Part shown: piece by piece, positions 18,702-29,347 of the stretch | How positions within the stretch are numbered: the first letter of the stretch is position 1 | How the letters are laid out: the number at the start of each line of letters is the position of its first letter | DNA from: Altererythrobacter sp. | GTDB lineage: Bacteria > Pseudomonadota > Alphaproteobacteria > Sphingomonadales > Sphingomonadaceae | Assembly (NCBI GenBank): GCA_023260985.1 | Contig: JALRKY010000029.1 | Location: 1 to 64,000, forward strand | DNA length: 64,000 bases | Reading direction: 5' to 3' | Notes under the pieces: model-generated | Told to the model about the DNA's origin: nothing | Seen by the model: only the letters and a program-made list of their open reading frames with translations | The model's database searches: none | Position numbers and translations under genes: made by a program

Positions 18702-20164
18702 ACGCTATGAGGGCATTGCGCGCATGGCCCGGCGACCAGCGCGATGCGCTGCCCCTAGCGCTGTGGAGCTCGGAAGAGATTGCCACGGCCACTGGAGGTG
18801 TCGCCAGCCATGATTTCCTGGCTTCCGGCGTCGAAATGGATTCGCGCGACGTACGCCGTGGCGACCTGTTCGTCGCACTCAGCGGCGAAGCAATGGACGG
18901 CCATCGCTTCCTGCCGCAGGCCTTCGCCAATGGCGCGGTGGCTGCGATCGTGGATCGTCCGGTCGAATACCCGCATGTTCTCGTGAAGGATACCGCCGCC
19001 GCACTCCATGCGATCGCCGCCGCTGCCCGCGAGCGCGCACATGCGGTGCGCATCGGCGTGACCGGATCGGTCGGTAAGACCGGGGTCAAGGAAGCGATCT
19101 TCCTCGCGCTCGACCGCGCCAGCCGCGGCGCCGCGCACCGCAGCGTGCGCAGCTACAACAACCATGTGGGCGTGCCGCTCACACTTGCGCGGATGCCTGC
19201 GCGCAGCCGCTTCGGCGTATTCGAGATGGGCATGAACCATGCAGGTGAAATGCGCGTTCTCAGTGCGCATGTGCGCCCCCACGTCGCGCTGATCACCACC
19301 ATTGCCCCGGCGCATATCGAGAACCTCGGAAGCATGGAGGCGATCGCCGCTGCCAAGGCCGAGATCTTTGAATCGTTGATGCCCGGCGGCACTGCGGTGA
19401 TCCCGGCTGATAGCCCCTGGGCCGCGCAGTTGTGCGAAGCGGCAAAGAAATATGCAGCGAAGGTCCTGACCTTCGGCAGTTCACCCGACGCCAATGTGCG
19501 CCTGCTCGATGCCATCCCCAGCGTCAATGGCGGATCGCTGGTAACGGCCGATCTGGGCGACACACGGCTTTGCTATTCGGTGGCCGAGCCGGGCGAGCAT
19601 TGGATCGCCAATTCGCTCGGCGTCATGGCGGCAGTACAGGCGGCGGACGGCGATCTTGGCGCCGCGGGGCTTGCCTTGGCCGAAATGGGCGGGCTGAAAG
19701 GTCGCGGCGCGCGCCATCAGCTGGCGGTGCCGGGAGGCAAGGCGCTGCTGATCGACGAGAGCTACAACGCCAACCCGGCTTCGATGCGCGCGACCTTGCG
19801 CCAGTTGGGGCAGACTCCGGCCACGAGGCGGATCGCCGTACTCGGCAGCATGAGGGAATTGGGAGACTTCGGGCCAAATTTCCATGCCCAGCTGGCAAAG
19901 CCGCTCGCGGAGGCCAAAGTCGACTACGCGATTCTGGTGGGCGACGAGATGCACGCGCTGGCGCGGGAATTGGGGAAAGCCGGTGCAGTATCGCTTGGCA
20001 TAACCGCCGGCTTCGCCCATTGCGCTAACCCAGCCGAAGCGATCGCGGCGCTCAAGGAATTCGGCATCACTGCTGGTGATGCGATTTTGGTAAAGGGCTC
20101 CAACTCGGTCGGACTCGGCGCGCTGGTGTCACACTTCACGGGTCTTTCCGCAGCCGGGACCTAG
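18698..20164 (+). CDS. murF: UDP-MurNAc-tripeptide: D-Ala-D-Ala ligase
   Basis: Last cytoplasmic Mur ligase, adding D-Ala-D-Ala. The N-terminal domain has VEMDSRDVRRGDLFVALSGE. The ATP loop is VTGSVGKTGVKEAI, and EMGMNHAGEM and DESYNANPASMRA are typical MurF blocks. The product is 488 residues. The track ORF begins inside murE, but the ATG overlapping the murE stop (ATGA) is the natural start. A 9-bp gap separates it from mraY. Confidence 0.96.
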   Translation: MNAMRALRAWPGDQRDALPLALWSSEEIATATGGVASHDFLASGVEMDSRDVRRGDLFVALSGEAMDGHRFLPQAFANGAVAAIVDRPVEYPHVLVKDTAAALHAIAAAARERAHAVRIGVTGSVGKTGVKEAIFLALDRASRGAAHRSVRSYNNHVGVPLTLARMPARSRFGVFEMGMNHAGEMRVLSAHVRPHVALITTIAPAHIENLGSMEAIAAAKAEIFESLMPGGTAVIPADSPWAAQLCEAAKKYAAKVLTFGSSPDANVRLLDAIPSVNGGSLVTADLGDTRLCYSVAEPGEHWIANSLGVMAAVQAADGDLGAAGLALAEMGGLKGRGARHQLAVPGGKALLIDESYNANPASMRATLRQLGQTPATRRIAVLGSMRELGDFGPNFHAQLAKPLAEAKVDYAILVGDEMHALARELGKAGAVSLGITAGFAHCANPAEAIAALKEFGITAGDAILVKGSNSVGLGALVSHFTGLSAAGT

Positions 20165-20173
20165 GATTATCGC

Positions 20174-21244
20174 ATGCTCTACCTGATCGCCGAATGGCTG
20201 GGTTTCGAAGGCGTTTTCAACCTCATACGCTACCAGACCTTTCGTGTCGGAGCCACGCTGATTACAGCCCTGTTCATCGGCCTGCTGATCGGCCCGCGCT
20301 TCATCAACTTGCTACGCGTACGTCAGGGCAAGGGCCAGCCTATCCGTGAGGACGGGCCCCAATCGCACCTCGCCAAGCGCGGTACGCCGACGATGGGCGG
20401 ATTGATGATTCTGGTTTCGCTCACGCTTTCGCTGCTTTTGTGGATGGACTTGGACAATCCGCTTGTATGGGCATGTTTTGCGGTGACTATCGGCTTTGGG
20501 ATGATCGGTTTCTTAGACGATTACGACAAGGTCTCTAAATCGAGCCATCGCGGTGTGTCTGGGCGGGTGCGCCTGTTGCTCGAATTCGTGGTTGCCGGCA
20601 TTGCTTCGTGGCTCATCGTGAGCCAGGTCAGCACCAATCTCTACGTGCCCTTCCTCAGCGGGGTGTCGATCCCGCTCGGGCCGTTTTATTTCCTCTTCGC
20701 GGCGACGATCATCGTCGGATTCGGCAATGCTGTAAATTTGACCGATGGGCTTGACGGCCTCGCGATCATGCCGGTGATCATCGCGGCGGGCACTTTCGCG
20801 ATCATCGCCTATCTCGTGGGCCGGGTCGACTTCTCAGCCTATCTCGGCATTCCGCACGTTCCGGGCGCGGGCGAACTCGCAATTTTCTGTGCGGCGATCA
20901 TGGGCGCGGGGCTCGCCTTCCTGTGGTTCAATGCGCCGCCGGCAGCAGTTTTCATGGGCGATACGGGCAGTCTTGCGCTTGGCGGCGCTCTGGGCGCGAT
21001 TGCCGTGGCAAGCCATCACGAAATCGTCCTGCTGATCGTGGGCGGGTTGTTCGTGGTCGAAACCGCCAGCGTGATCATCCAGGTGTTCTGGTTCAAGCGC
21101 ACCGGCAAGCGCGTGTTCCGCATGGCGCCGATCCACCACCATTTCGAGCAGCTTGGCTGGAACGAAAGCAAGGTCGTGATCCGGTTCTGGATCATCGCGA
21201 TCGTGCTGGCGATGGCGGGCCTGGCAACGCTGAAGCTGAGGTGA
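20174..21244 (+). CDS. mraY: Phospho-MurNAc-pentapeptide translocase
   Basis: Integral membrane enzyme making lipid I from UDP-MurNAc-pentapeptide and undecaprenyl phosphate. About ten membrane spans are seen in 356 residues. Active-site motifs are [20 protein letters not shown] and [14 protein letters not shown] (HHH motif). [11 protein letters not shown] is the conserved N-terminal loop. It lies between murF and murD in the canonical order. Confidence 0.97.
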   Translation: MLYLIAEWLGFEGVFNLIRYQTFRVGATLITALFIGLLIGPRFINLLRVRQGKGQPIREDGPQSHLAKRGTPTMGGLMILVSLTLSLLLWMDLDNPLVWACFAVTIGFGMIGFLDDYDKVSKSSHRGVSGRVRLLLEFVVAGIASWLIVSQVSTNLYVPFLSGVSIPLGPFYFLFAATIIVGFGNAVNLTDGLDGLAIMPVIIAAGTFAIIAYLVGRVDFSAYLGIPHVPGAGELAIFCAAIMGAGLAFLWFNAPPAAVFMGDTGSLALGGALGAIAVASHHEIVLLIVGGLFVVETASVIIQVFWFKRTGKRVFRMAPIHHHFEQLGWNESKVVIRFWIIAIVLAMAGLATLKLR

Positions 21245-21251
21245 CGCGAAG

Positions 21252-22625
21252 GTGATCACCTCTTCCGCCTTCCACGGAAAGAAATACGCAGTGTTGGGAC
21301 TCGCGCGTTCGGGCGCTGCGACGGTCGAAGCCTTGCTGGCGAGCGGGGCGCAGGTGCTGGCATGGGACCGGCAGGACAATGCGCGCGCGCCGTTCGAGGG
21401 GCGCTGCGAACTGGCCGATCCGATCGAAGCGGACCTTACCGGCTTCGCCGGGGTGGTGGTGTCGCCCGGCGTGCCGCTCAATACTCATCCTATTGCCGGC
21501 CACGCCGCAAGGTTCGGCGTGCCGTTGATCAGCGACATCGAGCTGTTTGCGCAGGCGCGAAGTGGGCTGCCGCCGCACAAAGTAGTGGGCATCACCGGCA
21601 CCAATGGCAAATCGACCACGACCGCGCTGGTGCATCACTTGCTTGAAACGGCGGGTGTCCCGTCGCGAATGGGCGGGAACATCGGCCTGCCGATCCTGGC
21701 GCAAGATCCGCTGCCTGAAGGCGGTGTCTATGTGCTCGAACTGTCGAGCTACCAGATAGATTCGACCTTCAGTCTTGCCAGCGATGTCGCGGCGTTGAGC
21801 AACATCACACCGGACCACCTCGATCGCTACGAGGGTTTCGAGGCTTATGCCGCTTCAAAGGCCAGGCTGTTTTCCATGCAGCGGCCTGAACAACTCGCTG
21901 TGTTCGGCTGTGCAGACGAGCCCACATCGGCGATCCACGCCCGCGAAGCTGCGCGGCGGGAAGCGGGGCGCGCTGTATGTGCGGACCGGTCTGCGCTGGC
22001 GCCGCTCCAGCCCGCTTTGCCGGGACTTGCAGGCCCGCACAATCTAGAAAATGCCGCGCTTGCGGTGGCGATGGTCGAGGAACTTGGCGTCGCCCGTGCG
22101 CAATGGCAGGAAAGCCTCGCTAGTTTTCACGGGTTGCCGCACCGAATGGAGATGGTGGGCCTGCACGCCGACGTGCTGTTCATCAACGACAGCAAGGCCA
22201 CCAATCCCGACAGCACTGCCCCTGCGCTGGCGGCCTATCCACCCGATCCCGCGATCAACAATGGCGCGCCGCGCATCCACTGGATCGTCGGCGGGCTGCC
22301 CAAGGAGGATGGGCTCGGACCTTGTGAGCAGCACCTCGGCAATATCGCCGCCGCTTATGCGATCGGCGAGGCTGGGCCGCGCTTTGCCGAGCTGCTTGCT
22401 CCGCATGTCCATGTCGAGCGTGCCGAGATGATGTGCGAGGCTGTGACGCGCGCGTTTGCGCGCGCGCGGCCAAGCGAAGTCATACTGCTTTCGCCCGCCT
22501 GCGCCAGTTTCGACCAGTTCCGCGACTATGAAGCGCGCGGTGCGTATTTTCGTCAGTTGGTGGCCGCGCTCACCGGAACGGGCGAGGAGGTCACGGAACC
22601 GCTCGCCAGGGGAGAAACCGCATGA
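21252..22625 (+). CDS. murD: UDP-MurNAc-L-alanine: D-glutamate ligase
   Basis: Adds D-glutamate to UDP-MurNAc-L-Ala. The ATP-binding motif is GITGTNGKSTTTALV; LSSYQID and NITPDHLDRY are conserved blocks; INDSKATNPDSTAPAL is the ligase C-terminal motif. It starts at GTG with a weak AAG box, 7 bp after mraY. The 457-residue length is normal. The stop overlaps the ftsW ATG by four bases. Confidence 0.96.
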   Translation: MITSSAFHGKKYAVLGLARSGAATVEALLASGAQVLAWDRQDNARAPFEGRCELADPIEADLTGFAGVVVSPGVPLNTHPIAGHAARFGVPLISDIELFAQARSGLPPHKVVGITGTNGKSTTTALVHHLLETAGVPSRMGGNIGLPILAQDPLPEGGVYVLELSSYQIDSTFSLASDVAALSNITPDHLDRYEGFEAYAASKARLFSMQRPEQLAVFGCADEPTSAIHAREAARREAGRAVCADRSALAPLQPALPGLAGPHNLENAALAVAMVEELGVARAQWQESLASFHGLPHRMEMVGLHADVLFINDSKATNPDSTAPALAAYPPDPAINNGAPRIHWIVGGLPKEDGLGPCEQHLGNIAAAYAIGEAGPRFAELLAPHVHVERAEMMCEAVTRAFARARPSEVILLSPACASFDQFRDYEARGAYFRQLVAALTGTGEEVTEPLARGETA

Positions 22626-23851
22626 GCTCGGTCAAGCCCTATATCCCGCATCAGCGCGCGCGAAGGGCCGGCCCGAACGCGCTGCTGCAGATCGACTGGC
22701 GCGCCGAGTTGCGCATCTGGTGGCGCGAAGTCGACCGGGTGGCCTTGGCGCTTGTGCTGCTGTTGGCGCTGGTCGGCACCGGCGCGGTCGCGGCAGCTTC
22801 GCCTGCCAGCGCGAGCCGACTCTCGAACTCCGAAGTGCGGCTCGACGATTTCTATTTCTTCAAGCAGCATATCGTGTGGCAGACGCTGGGCATGAGCGTG
22901 ATGCTTGGCGCCTCCATGCTGTCGCGTGAGCGGGCGCGACAGGCTGGCGTGCTGCTGGCATCTGCCATGCTGGTGCTTCTAGCTTTGGTCCCGTTGATCG
23001 GTTTCGAAGTGAACGGCGCGCAACGCTGGATCAATCTCGGCTTTTCGTTCCAGCCCTCCGAGTTCCTGAAGCCAGCATTTGCGATATTGCTCGCCTGGAT
23101 ATTGAGCTTGCGCTTGCGCGATCCGGACTTGCCGGTGCTCGCTTTCGCCTCGGCTGTTTTGGTCCTTGTCGCCATGCTGATGATGATGCAGCCCAACCTT
23201 GGAGACACCATGTTGTTCGCCGGGATCTGGTTCGTGCTGGTGTTGCTGTCTGGGGTCAGCGTGCAGCGGCTCAGTGCATTGGTCGGCGTAGGTATAGTCG
23301 GTCTGACAGCCGCCTATTTCCTCTACGACAATGCTCGACACCGGATCGATTCCTTCCTTGGCGGGGGTACCGCCTTCGACCAGGTCGACCTGGCCGAACG
23401 AACGCTTCTGGCTGGCGGCTGGACCGGTACCGGGCTATGGCTGGGCATTCGCAAGATGAACCTGCCTGAAGCACATACGGACTATATTTTCTCGGTGATC
23501 GGCGAGGAATTCGGCCTGCTTGCCTGTGCGGTGGTGGTGATCCTGTATTTCGCCCTGCTGTGGAGGGTGTTGCTGCGGCTGGTTGACGAGGACAACCTTT
23601 TCGCGGTGCTGGCAGGCTCCGGCCTGGTCGCGGCGATCGGCGGACAGGCCTTCATCAACATTCTTGTGAACCTGCAGCTGTTCCCGTCGAAAGGGATGAC
23701 GCTGCCGCTGGTCAGCTATGGCGGTTCCTCGACCATCGCCGTGTGCCTCACGGTCGGGCTGTTGCTGGCGATCACCCGCCGCAATCCGTTCCTGCGGCGC
23801 GAGACGCCGGGGCTCAAGGCGATGCTCGAACGGCGGGAGGATGCGGCATGA
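22622..23851 (+). CDS. ftsW: SEDS peptidoglycan glycosyltransferase FtsW
   Basis: Polymerises lipid II at the septum with FtsI. About 9-10 spans are visible in 409 residues after a basic cytoplasmic N-terminus of about 45 residues. Conserved blocks include GAQRWINLGFSFQPSEFLKPAF, EAHTDYIFSVIGEEFGLL and LPLVSYGGSSTIAVCLTVGLLL. It overlaps murD and murG by four bases each, so the three are translationally linked. Confidence 0.96.
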   Translation: MSSVKPYIPHQRARRAGPNALLQIDWRAELRIWWREVDRVALALVLLLALVGTGAVAAASPASASRLSNSEVRLDDFYFFKQHIVWQTLGMSVMLGASMLSRERARQAGVLLASAMLVLLALVPLIGFEVNGAQRWINLGFSFQPSEFLKPAFAILLAWILSLRLRDPDLPVLAFASAVLVLVAMLMMMQPNLGDTMLFAGIWFVLVLLSGVSVQRLSALVGVGIVGLTAAYFLYDNARHRIDSFLGGGTAFDQVDLAERTLLAGGWTGTGLWLGIRKMNLPEAHTDYIFSVIGEEFGLLACAVVVILYFALLWRVLLRLVDEDNLFAVLAGSGLVAAIGGQAFINILVNLQLFPSKGMTLPLVSYGGSSTIAVCLTVGLLLAITRRNPFLRRETPGLKAMLERREDAA

Positions 23852-25134
23852 GCGGCTATATTCGTACCGGCGCCAGCCGCCACTATGTCCTCGCCGCTGG
23901 TGGCACCGGCGGGCACCTGATCCCGGCCTTTGCGCTGGCGAAAGAGCTGGACCGGCGCGGGCACCATGTCGCGCTGATCACCGATGAGCGGGGCGCTGCG
24001 ATCCCCGGCAAGCCCGATTTCTTAACTGCGCATGTGATCCCGGCAGGCCGCTTCGGCAAGAACCCGCTGCGTTGGCTGGGTGGGATCAAGGCCGTGCTCG
24101 AAGGGCGCGCAATGGCGCACCGCCTGTTCGACACTTTCGCGCCGAGCGCGGTGGTGGGCTTTGGCGGCTATCCGGCTTTTCCGGCAATGCTGGCGGCGAC
24201 GGGCGCGGGCATCCCCGCGGTGATCCACGAACAGAATGCAGTGCTGGGGCGCGTCAACCGCCTGCTGGCAGGCCGGGTGGATGCGATCGCCACGTCCTAT
24301 GACGAGGTCGAGCGGCTCAAGCACAAATTCATCGACAAGGTGCATATAGTGGGCAACCCGGTGCGCCCAGAAGTGCTCGCGCTGCGCGACGAGGATTACC
24401 CACCCTTTACCGAAGACGGCTTGCTCAAGGTGCTCGTCACCGGCGGCAGCCAGGGCGCGCGTGTGCTGTCGGAAGTGGTGCCCGATGGGCTTGCCATGCT
24501 GCCGCCCGCGCTGCGCCACCGGCTGCAGGTGACGCAGCAATGCCGGGCCGAAGATCTCGAACGCGTGCGCGAACGATATCGTGCGCATGACATCCCGGCA
24601 GAGCTTGGCTCCTATTTCGAGGAAATGGACGCCCGGCTGGCCGAATGCCATTTGTTCATCGGCCGCGCCGGCGCTTCGACCATTGCCGAGCTTACGGCTG
24701 TAGGCCGCCCGGCGATCCTGGTCCCGCTGCCGATCGCCACCGACGACCATCAGGCCGCAAATACGCGCGAAATGGTGAAGGCGGGCGGGGCGCGGATGAT
24801 CCGCCAGCCCGCGGTCACGGTGAAGGAAGTCACCGGCTGGGATGACAAGGACAATCGCGAACGCGTCGCTCAGTCCGACGCATTCCAGAAGCTGTCGAAG
24901 GATATTTCGCTCCAGATCCAGGCAATGGCTATGGCGCCGCAGACGCTGGCCAATGCCGCACATGCGGCGTGGAACTGCGGGCGGCCGCATGCCGCGCGCG
25001 ATCTTGCCGACCTTGTCGAAGGTTTTGGCGGGATCGACCTGATGGACGTGATCCGCGTCGGCAGCGCAAGCCTTGAGCGCAATGGCGAAGGCGCACCCGC
25101 TACTGGCGTGGCCAATCGGGATCGCGCGCTATGA
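23848..25134 (+). CDS. murG: Undecaprenyl-PP-MurNAc-pentapeptide GlcNAc transferase
   Basis: GT28 enzyme turning lipid I into lipid II on the inner membrane face. The N-terminal glycine-rich loop is [17 protein letters not shown]. Other MurG blocks are [46 protein letters not shown] and [24 protein letters not shown]. At 428 residues it is longer than usual. The extra length is a charged segment of about 25 residues ([20 protein letters not shown]) and a polar C-terminal tail. The start is the ATG overlapping ftsW; the longer track ORF lies inside ftsW. Confidence 0.95.
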   Translation: MSGYIRTGASRHYVLAAGGTGGHLIPAFALAKELDRRGHHVALITDERGAAIPGKPDFLTAHVIPAGRFGKNPLRWLGGIKAVLEGRAMAHRLFDTFAPSAVVGFGGYPAFPAMLAATGAGIPAVIHEQNAVLGRVNRLLAGRVDAIATSYDEVERLKHKFIDKVHIVGNPVRPEVLALRDEDYPPFTEDGLLKVLVTGGSQGARVLSEVVPDGLAMLPPALRHRLQVTQQCRAEDLERVRERYRAHDIPAELGSYFEEMDARLAECHLFIGRAGASTIAELTAVGRPAILVPLPIATDDHQAANTREMVKAGGARMIRQPAVTVKEVTGWDDKDNRERVAQSDAFQKLSKDISLQIQAMAMAPQTLANAAHAAWNCGRPHAARDLADLVEGFGGIDLMDVIRVGSASLERNGEGAPATGVANRDRAL

Positions 25135-26564
25135 AAGGCGTCGGCACCGATATCGGGGTGATCCATTTCGTCGGCATCGGCGGGATCGGCATGTCGGGCA
25201 TCGCCGAGGTGATGCACAACCTCGGTTATCAGGTGCAGGGTTCGGACATCGCCGAAAGCGCAAGTGTCGAGCGGCTGCGCGCGCGTGGGATCGAGGTCAA
25301 GATCGGCCATGCGCGCGAGAATCTCGATGGCGTGGCCGTGGTGGTAACTTCCACCGCCGTGCGCCGTGCCAACCCCGAAGTTGCGGCGGCGTTGGAAGCG
25401 CGCATTCCCGTGGTTCGCCGCGCGGAAATGCTGGCCGAGCTGATGCGGTTGAAATCGACCGTCGCGGTGGCCGGCACGCATGGCAAGACCACCACCACCA
25501 GCATGATCGCGGCGCTGCTCGATCGCGGCCGGATCGATCCCACCGTGATCAATGGCGGGATCATCGAGCAATATGGCTCGAACGCGCGCCTTGGCGCTTC
25601 CGACTGGATGGTGGTCGAAGCCGACGAAAGCGACGGCAGCTTCCTGCGGCTTGACGGGACGATAGCGGTAGTCACCAATATAGATCCCGAGCATCTCGAC
25701 CATTACGGTGATTTCGAGGGCGTGAAGCGCGCATTCGTGGAGTTCATCCACAACGTGCCTTTCTATGGCGCCGCGGTGTTGTGCATCGACCATCCGGAAG
25801 TGCAGGCGGTGATCGGCCAGGTGCGCGACCGTAAGGTGGTGACATACGGTTTCTCGCTGCAAGCCGATATTTGTGGGGTCAATGTCAGGCCCGACGCGGG
25901 CGGGAATTTGTTCGACGTGATCGTGCGCCAGCGCGGCGTGGAAGACCGCCGCATCGAAGGCGTACGCTTGCCTATGCCGGGCCGTCACAACGTGCAGAAT
26001 GCGCTCGCCGCTATCGCGGTGGCGATCGAGATGGGCTGCGGCGACGAAGTGATCCGCGAAGGTTTCGGCGCGTTCGGCGGGGTACGGCGGCGCTTCACCA
26101 AGGTGGGTGAAATCCCGCTCGATAGCGGACGAGCCACGGTGATCGACGACTATGCGCATCACCCGGTCGAAATTCAGGCCGTGCTTGCCGCCGCGCGCGA
26201 AGCGGTTGGCGGCGCGAATGGCGGGCGCGTGATTGCTGTCGCGCAGCCGCACCGCTTCACCCGTTTGCGCGACCTGATGGATGAATTCCAGACCTGCTTC
26301 AACGAAGCAGACCGCGTGTTAGTAACACCGGTCTACACCGCCGGTGAGGAGCCGATCGAAGGCGTCAGTGCCGAAGCGCTGGTGGCCGGGCTCAAGTCGC
26401 GCGGGCACCGTTCTGCTGCGACCGTGGCCGACCAGGCCAAACTGGCGCAGGTGCTGGCGGGCGATCTCAAGGCAGGCGACTTCGTCGTGTGCCTGGGCGC
26501 GGGCGACATCACCAAATGGGCGGCGGGGCTGGCTGATGCGATCGCAGCGCGGAGGGGTGCGTGA
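25131..26564 (+). CDS. murC: UDP-N-acetylmuramate: L-alanine ligase
   Basis: First Mur ligase, adding L-alanine to UDP-MurNAc. The N-terminal Rossmann motif is [18 protein letters not shown], the ATP loop is [14 protein letters not shown], and [20 protein letters not shown] and [15 protein letters not shown] are MurC landmarks. The 477-residue length is normal. The ATG overlaps murG by four bases; the stop is shared with the start region of murB. Confidence 0.97.
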   Translation: MKGVGTDIGVIHFVGIGGIGMSGIAEVMHNLGYQVQGSDIAESASVERLRARGIEVKIGHARENLDGVAVVVTSTAVRRANPEVAAALEARIPVVRRAEMLAELMRLKSTVAVAGTHGKTTTTSMIAALLDRGRIDPTVINGGIIEQYGSNARLGASDWMVVEADESDGSFLRLDGTIAVVTNIDPEHLDHYGDFEGVKRAFVEFIHNVPFYGAAVLCIDHPEVQAVIGQVRDRKVVTYGFSLQADICGVNVRPDAGGNLFDVIVRQRGVEDRRIEGVRLPMPGRHNVQNALAAIAVAIEMGCGDEVIREGFGAFGGVRRRFTKVGEIPLDSGRATVIDDYAHHPVEIQAVLAAAREAVGGANGGRVIAVAQPHRFTRLRDLMDEFQTCFNEADRVLVTPVYTAGEEPIEGVSAEALVAGLKSRGHRSAATVADQAKLAQVLAGDLKAGDFVVCLGAGDITKWAAGLADAIAARRGA

Positions 26565-27469
26565 TGGCGTCCGAGGCCTTGCCGCAAGCGATGCCTGCGG
26601 TGCGCGGCAAGCTCACTCCCAATGCGCCGCTGGCCAAGCTGGTCTGGTTCAAGACCGGTGGCTGCGCCGATTGGCTGTTCGAGCCGGCAGATGCAAACGA
26701 CCTTTCCGATTTCCTGCGTTCGCTCGATCCGGCCATCCCCGTGATGGCGCTTGGTTTCGGATCCAACATGATCGTGCGCGATGGCGGCGTGCCGGGTGTG
26801 GTGATCCGGCTGGGCAAGGCGTTTGCAGGTGTCGAACGGATCGATTTCACTACCTTGCGCTGCGGCGGCGGGGCCAGCGGCATATTGGCTTCCTCGACCG
26901 CCCGCGATGCAGGGATCGGTGGGCTCGAGTTCCTGCGTTCGATCCCGGGCACGGTCGGCGGCTTCGTGCGGATGAATGGCGGGGCCTACGGCCGCGAGGT
27001 CAAGGATGTCCTCATTGTCTGCGATTTGGTGCTGCGCAGCGGCCAGCGCAAATTCCTTTCGCCCGAAGATCTTGCCTATACCTATCGCCACTCGGAACTG
27101 CCCGAAGGCGCGGTAGTGATCTCCGCGACCTTCCGCGGCAATATCGACAGCCCCGAGGCGATCCAGGCCGAAATGGATCGCATTGCCGTCGCGCGCGAAG
27201 CGTCGCAGCCGCTGCGCACGAAGACCGGCGGCTCGACCTTCAAGAACCCCGAGGGGCTGAAGGCGTGGCAATTGGTCGATGAGGCGGGTTGTCGCGGCCT
27301 GACGGTCGGCGGGGCGCAGGTTTCCGAGAAGCACACCAACTTCCTGATCAACACGGGCGACGCCACCAGCAGCGACATTGAGGCGCTGGGCGAGGAAGTG
27401 CGCCGCAGGGTCATGCAAAACTCGGGCGTCGAGCTCGAATGGGAAATTCAACGAGTAGGACGCAAGTGA
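26561..27469 (+). CDS. murB: UDP-N-acetylenolpyruvylglucosamine reductase
   Basis: FAD/NADPH enzyme producing UDP-MurNAc. The FAD-binding segment is [17 protein letters not shown], and [24 protein letters not shown] is the second conserved block. The catalytic serine lies in [11 protein letters not shown] and the glutamate in the C-terminal [10 protein letters not shown]. The 302-residue length is typical. The start could be the GTG overlapping murC or the ATG directly after it, differing by one residue. Confidence 0.95.
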   Translation: MMASEALPQAMPAVRGKLTPNAPLAKLVWFKTGGCADWLFEPADANDLSDFLRSLDPAIPVMALGFGSNMIVRDGGVPGVVIRLGKAFAGVERIDFTTLRCGGGASGILASSTARDAGIGGLEFLRSIPGTVGGFVRMNGGAYGREVKDVLIVCDLVLRSGQRKFLSPEDLAYTYRHSELPEGAVVISATFRGNIDSPEAIQAEMDRIAVAREASQPLRTKTGGSTFKNPEGLKAWQLVDEAGCRGLTVGGAQVSEKHTNFLINTGDATSSDIEALGEEVRRRVMQNSGVELEWEIQRVGRK

Positions 27470-28449
27470 CGCTTCCCAAATTTCATGTTGTTGTTTTGAT
27501 GGGCGGCTGGGCCAACGAGCGTGAGGTCTCGCTGATGAGCGGCAATGGCGTCGCCGCTGCGCTGGAATCGCGCGGGCACCGCGTCACAAGGATCGACATG
27601 GATCGGCAAATTGCCGCACGGCTGGCCGAGGCCGCGCCCGATGTCGTCTTCAACGCGCTCCACGGTGTGCCAGGCGAAGACGGCACCGTGCAGGGCATGC
27701 TCGACCTGATGGGCATCCCCTATACCCATTCGGGGCTCGCCACTTCGGTGATCGCGATCGACAAGCAGCTGACCAAGCAGGCGCTCGTGCCGCATGGCAT
27801 CCCCATGCCGAGCGGGCGGATCATGAAGAGCGCTGATCTTTTTAAGAGAGATCCGATCGCGCGCCCCTATGTGCTCAAGCCGGTCAACGAAGGCTCTTCG
27901 GTCGGGGTGGCGATCGTCACCGCCGATGGGAATTACGGCAACCCGATCGATCGCTCTGTGCCGGGCCCATGGCAGAAGTTCGAAGAGCTTCTGGCCGAAC
28001 CCTATATCCGCGGGCGCGAGCTCACCACCGCGGTGCTGGACGAGTCGGGCGGGCCGCGCGCACTCGGAGTGACCGAGTTAAGGCCCAAATCGGGCTTCTA
28101 CGATTTCGATGCAAAATATACTGACGGACTGACCGAGCACGTGTACCCTGCCGATATTCCGGCAAAGATTGCTACGCTGTGCTGCGAATATGCGGTGCGC
28201 GCGCACAAGCTGCTCGGCTGCCACGGCACCAGCCGCACCGATTTCCGCTGGGATGACGAGCAGGGCGAAAGCGGGCTGTTCGTGCTGGAGACGAATACCC
28301 AGCCCGGGATGACGCCGCTCAGCCTCGTGCCCGAACAGGCGCGCCACGCCGGCATGAGCTATGCCGACCTGGTAGAAGCCATCGTCGAGGAAGCGCTGCA
28401 ACGGATGGCGCCGGGAAAACTGGCGGGAGGCGCCGGTGACGACGATTAG
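27466..28449 (+). CDS. ddl: D-alanine: D-alanine ligase
   Basis: ATP-grasp enzyme that makes D-Ala-D-Ala for MurF. The N-terminal motif GGWANEREVSLMSGNGVA is a variant of the usual GGxSxEhxVSLxS. HGVPGEDGTVQGMLDLMGIPYTHSG, KPVNEGSSVGVAIV and ETNTQPGMTPLSLVPEQA are ATP-grasp and metal-binding blocks. The track starts nine codons upstream at ATG. The GTG overlapping the murB stop (GTGA) fits the coupling seen throughout this cluster and has GTAGGA upstream, giving 327 residues. Confidence 0.94.
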   Translation: MTLPKFHVVVLMGGWANEREVSLMSGNGVAAALESRGHRVTRIDMDRQIAARLAEAAPDVVFNALHGVPGEDGTVQGMLDLMGIPYTHSGLATSVIAIDKQLTKQALVPHGIPMPSGRIMKSADLFKRDPIARPYVLKPVNEGSSVGVAIVTADGNYGNPIDRSVPGPWQKFEELLAEPYIRGRELTTAVLDESGGPRALGVTELRPKSGFYDFDAKYTDGLTEHVYPADIPAKIATLCCEYAVRAHKLLGCHGTSRTDFRWDDEQGESGLFVLETNTQPGMTPLSLVPEQARHAGMSYADLVEAIVEEALQRMAPGKLAGGAGDDD

Positions 28450-29347
28450 GCGATCGGCCAAGGGCGTAAGGCGCGTCGCGCGCGCAAATGATCGCGCGAA
28501 CAAGGCGCGCAAGGCCCGCGGCACCACCAGTCGCATTATCGACTGGCTGATGGGCTTGCTGCCCTTCACCGAAGAGCAGCTGCATCGCATCTTCCTGGTG
28601 CTCATTATCGCGGCCGCCGTGGCTCTTGCCTGGTTCATCGCCACGCTCGCGGGCGTACCGTCGATGGCGCAGGCGCAGCTAGCACATCTCGCGTCCAATG
28701 CCGGTTTCGAAGTGCGCCATGTGCGGGTGAGCGGTGTCGAGCGCATGAACCAGGACCGCGTCTACGAACGCGTACTGGGCGAGCGTGACCGACCCATGCC
28801 GCAAGTCGACATCGAAACGATCCGTTCGGACTTGCTGCAGCTGCCCTGGGTCAAGGATGCGCGGGTCTCGCGGCAATTGCCCGGCACGCTGGCGATCGAC
28901 ATCGTCGAGCGGCAGCCGCATGCGGTGCTGCAGAAGGCAGACCGCCAGGTGCTGGTCGATGTCGCAGGCAATGAGCTGGAGCCGGTCAGCCGCAATGCAA
29001 TCGGCGAGCGGCTGCTGATCTCGGGCCCCGGCGCAGCGCGCCAGGTTGGCTCGCTCGACCGCCTGCTCGAAGCCGCACCCGCACTGAGGCCGCAGGTGGG
29101 CGCCGCCGAATGGGTCGGCAACCGGCGCTGGAACCTTACTTTCAGGACCGGGCAGGTACTCGCGCTGCCGCAGGGCGATGATGAGGCCGCCGCGGCGCTA
29201 GTGTCATTCGCCCGGCTCGACGGGCAGAACCGCCTGCTGGGCGGCGAAGTCTCGACATTCGACATGCGCGCGCCGCCGCGCATCTACATGCGCATTCCCG
29301 GCCGTGCGGACCAGGTGCTGAACGCCAAGAAAGAAGGGGCCCCCTGA
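28436..29347 (+). CDS. ftsQ: Cell division protein FtsQ
   Basis: Bitopic divisome scaffold that binds FtsL/FtsB. A basic cytoplasmic N-terminus (about residues 1-45) is followed by one membrane span (about 48-72, IFLVLIIAAAVALAWFIATL). Then come a POTRA domain (FEVRHVRVSGVERMNQDRVYERV) and the beta domain with LPWVKDARVSRQLPGTLAIDIVERQP. The product is 303 residues, starting at a GTG 14 bp inside ddl. The stop overlaps the ftsA start by one base. Confidence 0.93.
   Translation: MTTIRRSAKGVRRVARANDRANKARKARGTTSRIIDWLMGLLPFTEEQLHRIFLVLIIAAAVALAWFIATLAGVPSMAQAQLAHLASNAGFEVRHVRVSGVERMNQDRVYERVLGERDRPMPQVDIETIRSDLLQLPWVKDARVSRQLPGTLAIDIVERQPHAVLQKADRQVLVDVAGNELEPVSRNAIGERLLISGPGAARQVGSLDRLLEAAPALRPQVGAAEWVGNRRWNLTFRTGQVLALPQGDDEAAAALVSFARLDGQNRLLGGEVSTFDMRAPPRIYMRIPGRADQVLNAKKEGAP

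Noticed and set aside
24870-26252. 460-codon minus-strand ORF opposite murG/murC
   Set aside because: Antisense shadow inside the dcw cluster; low-complexity composition and no motif.
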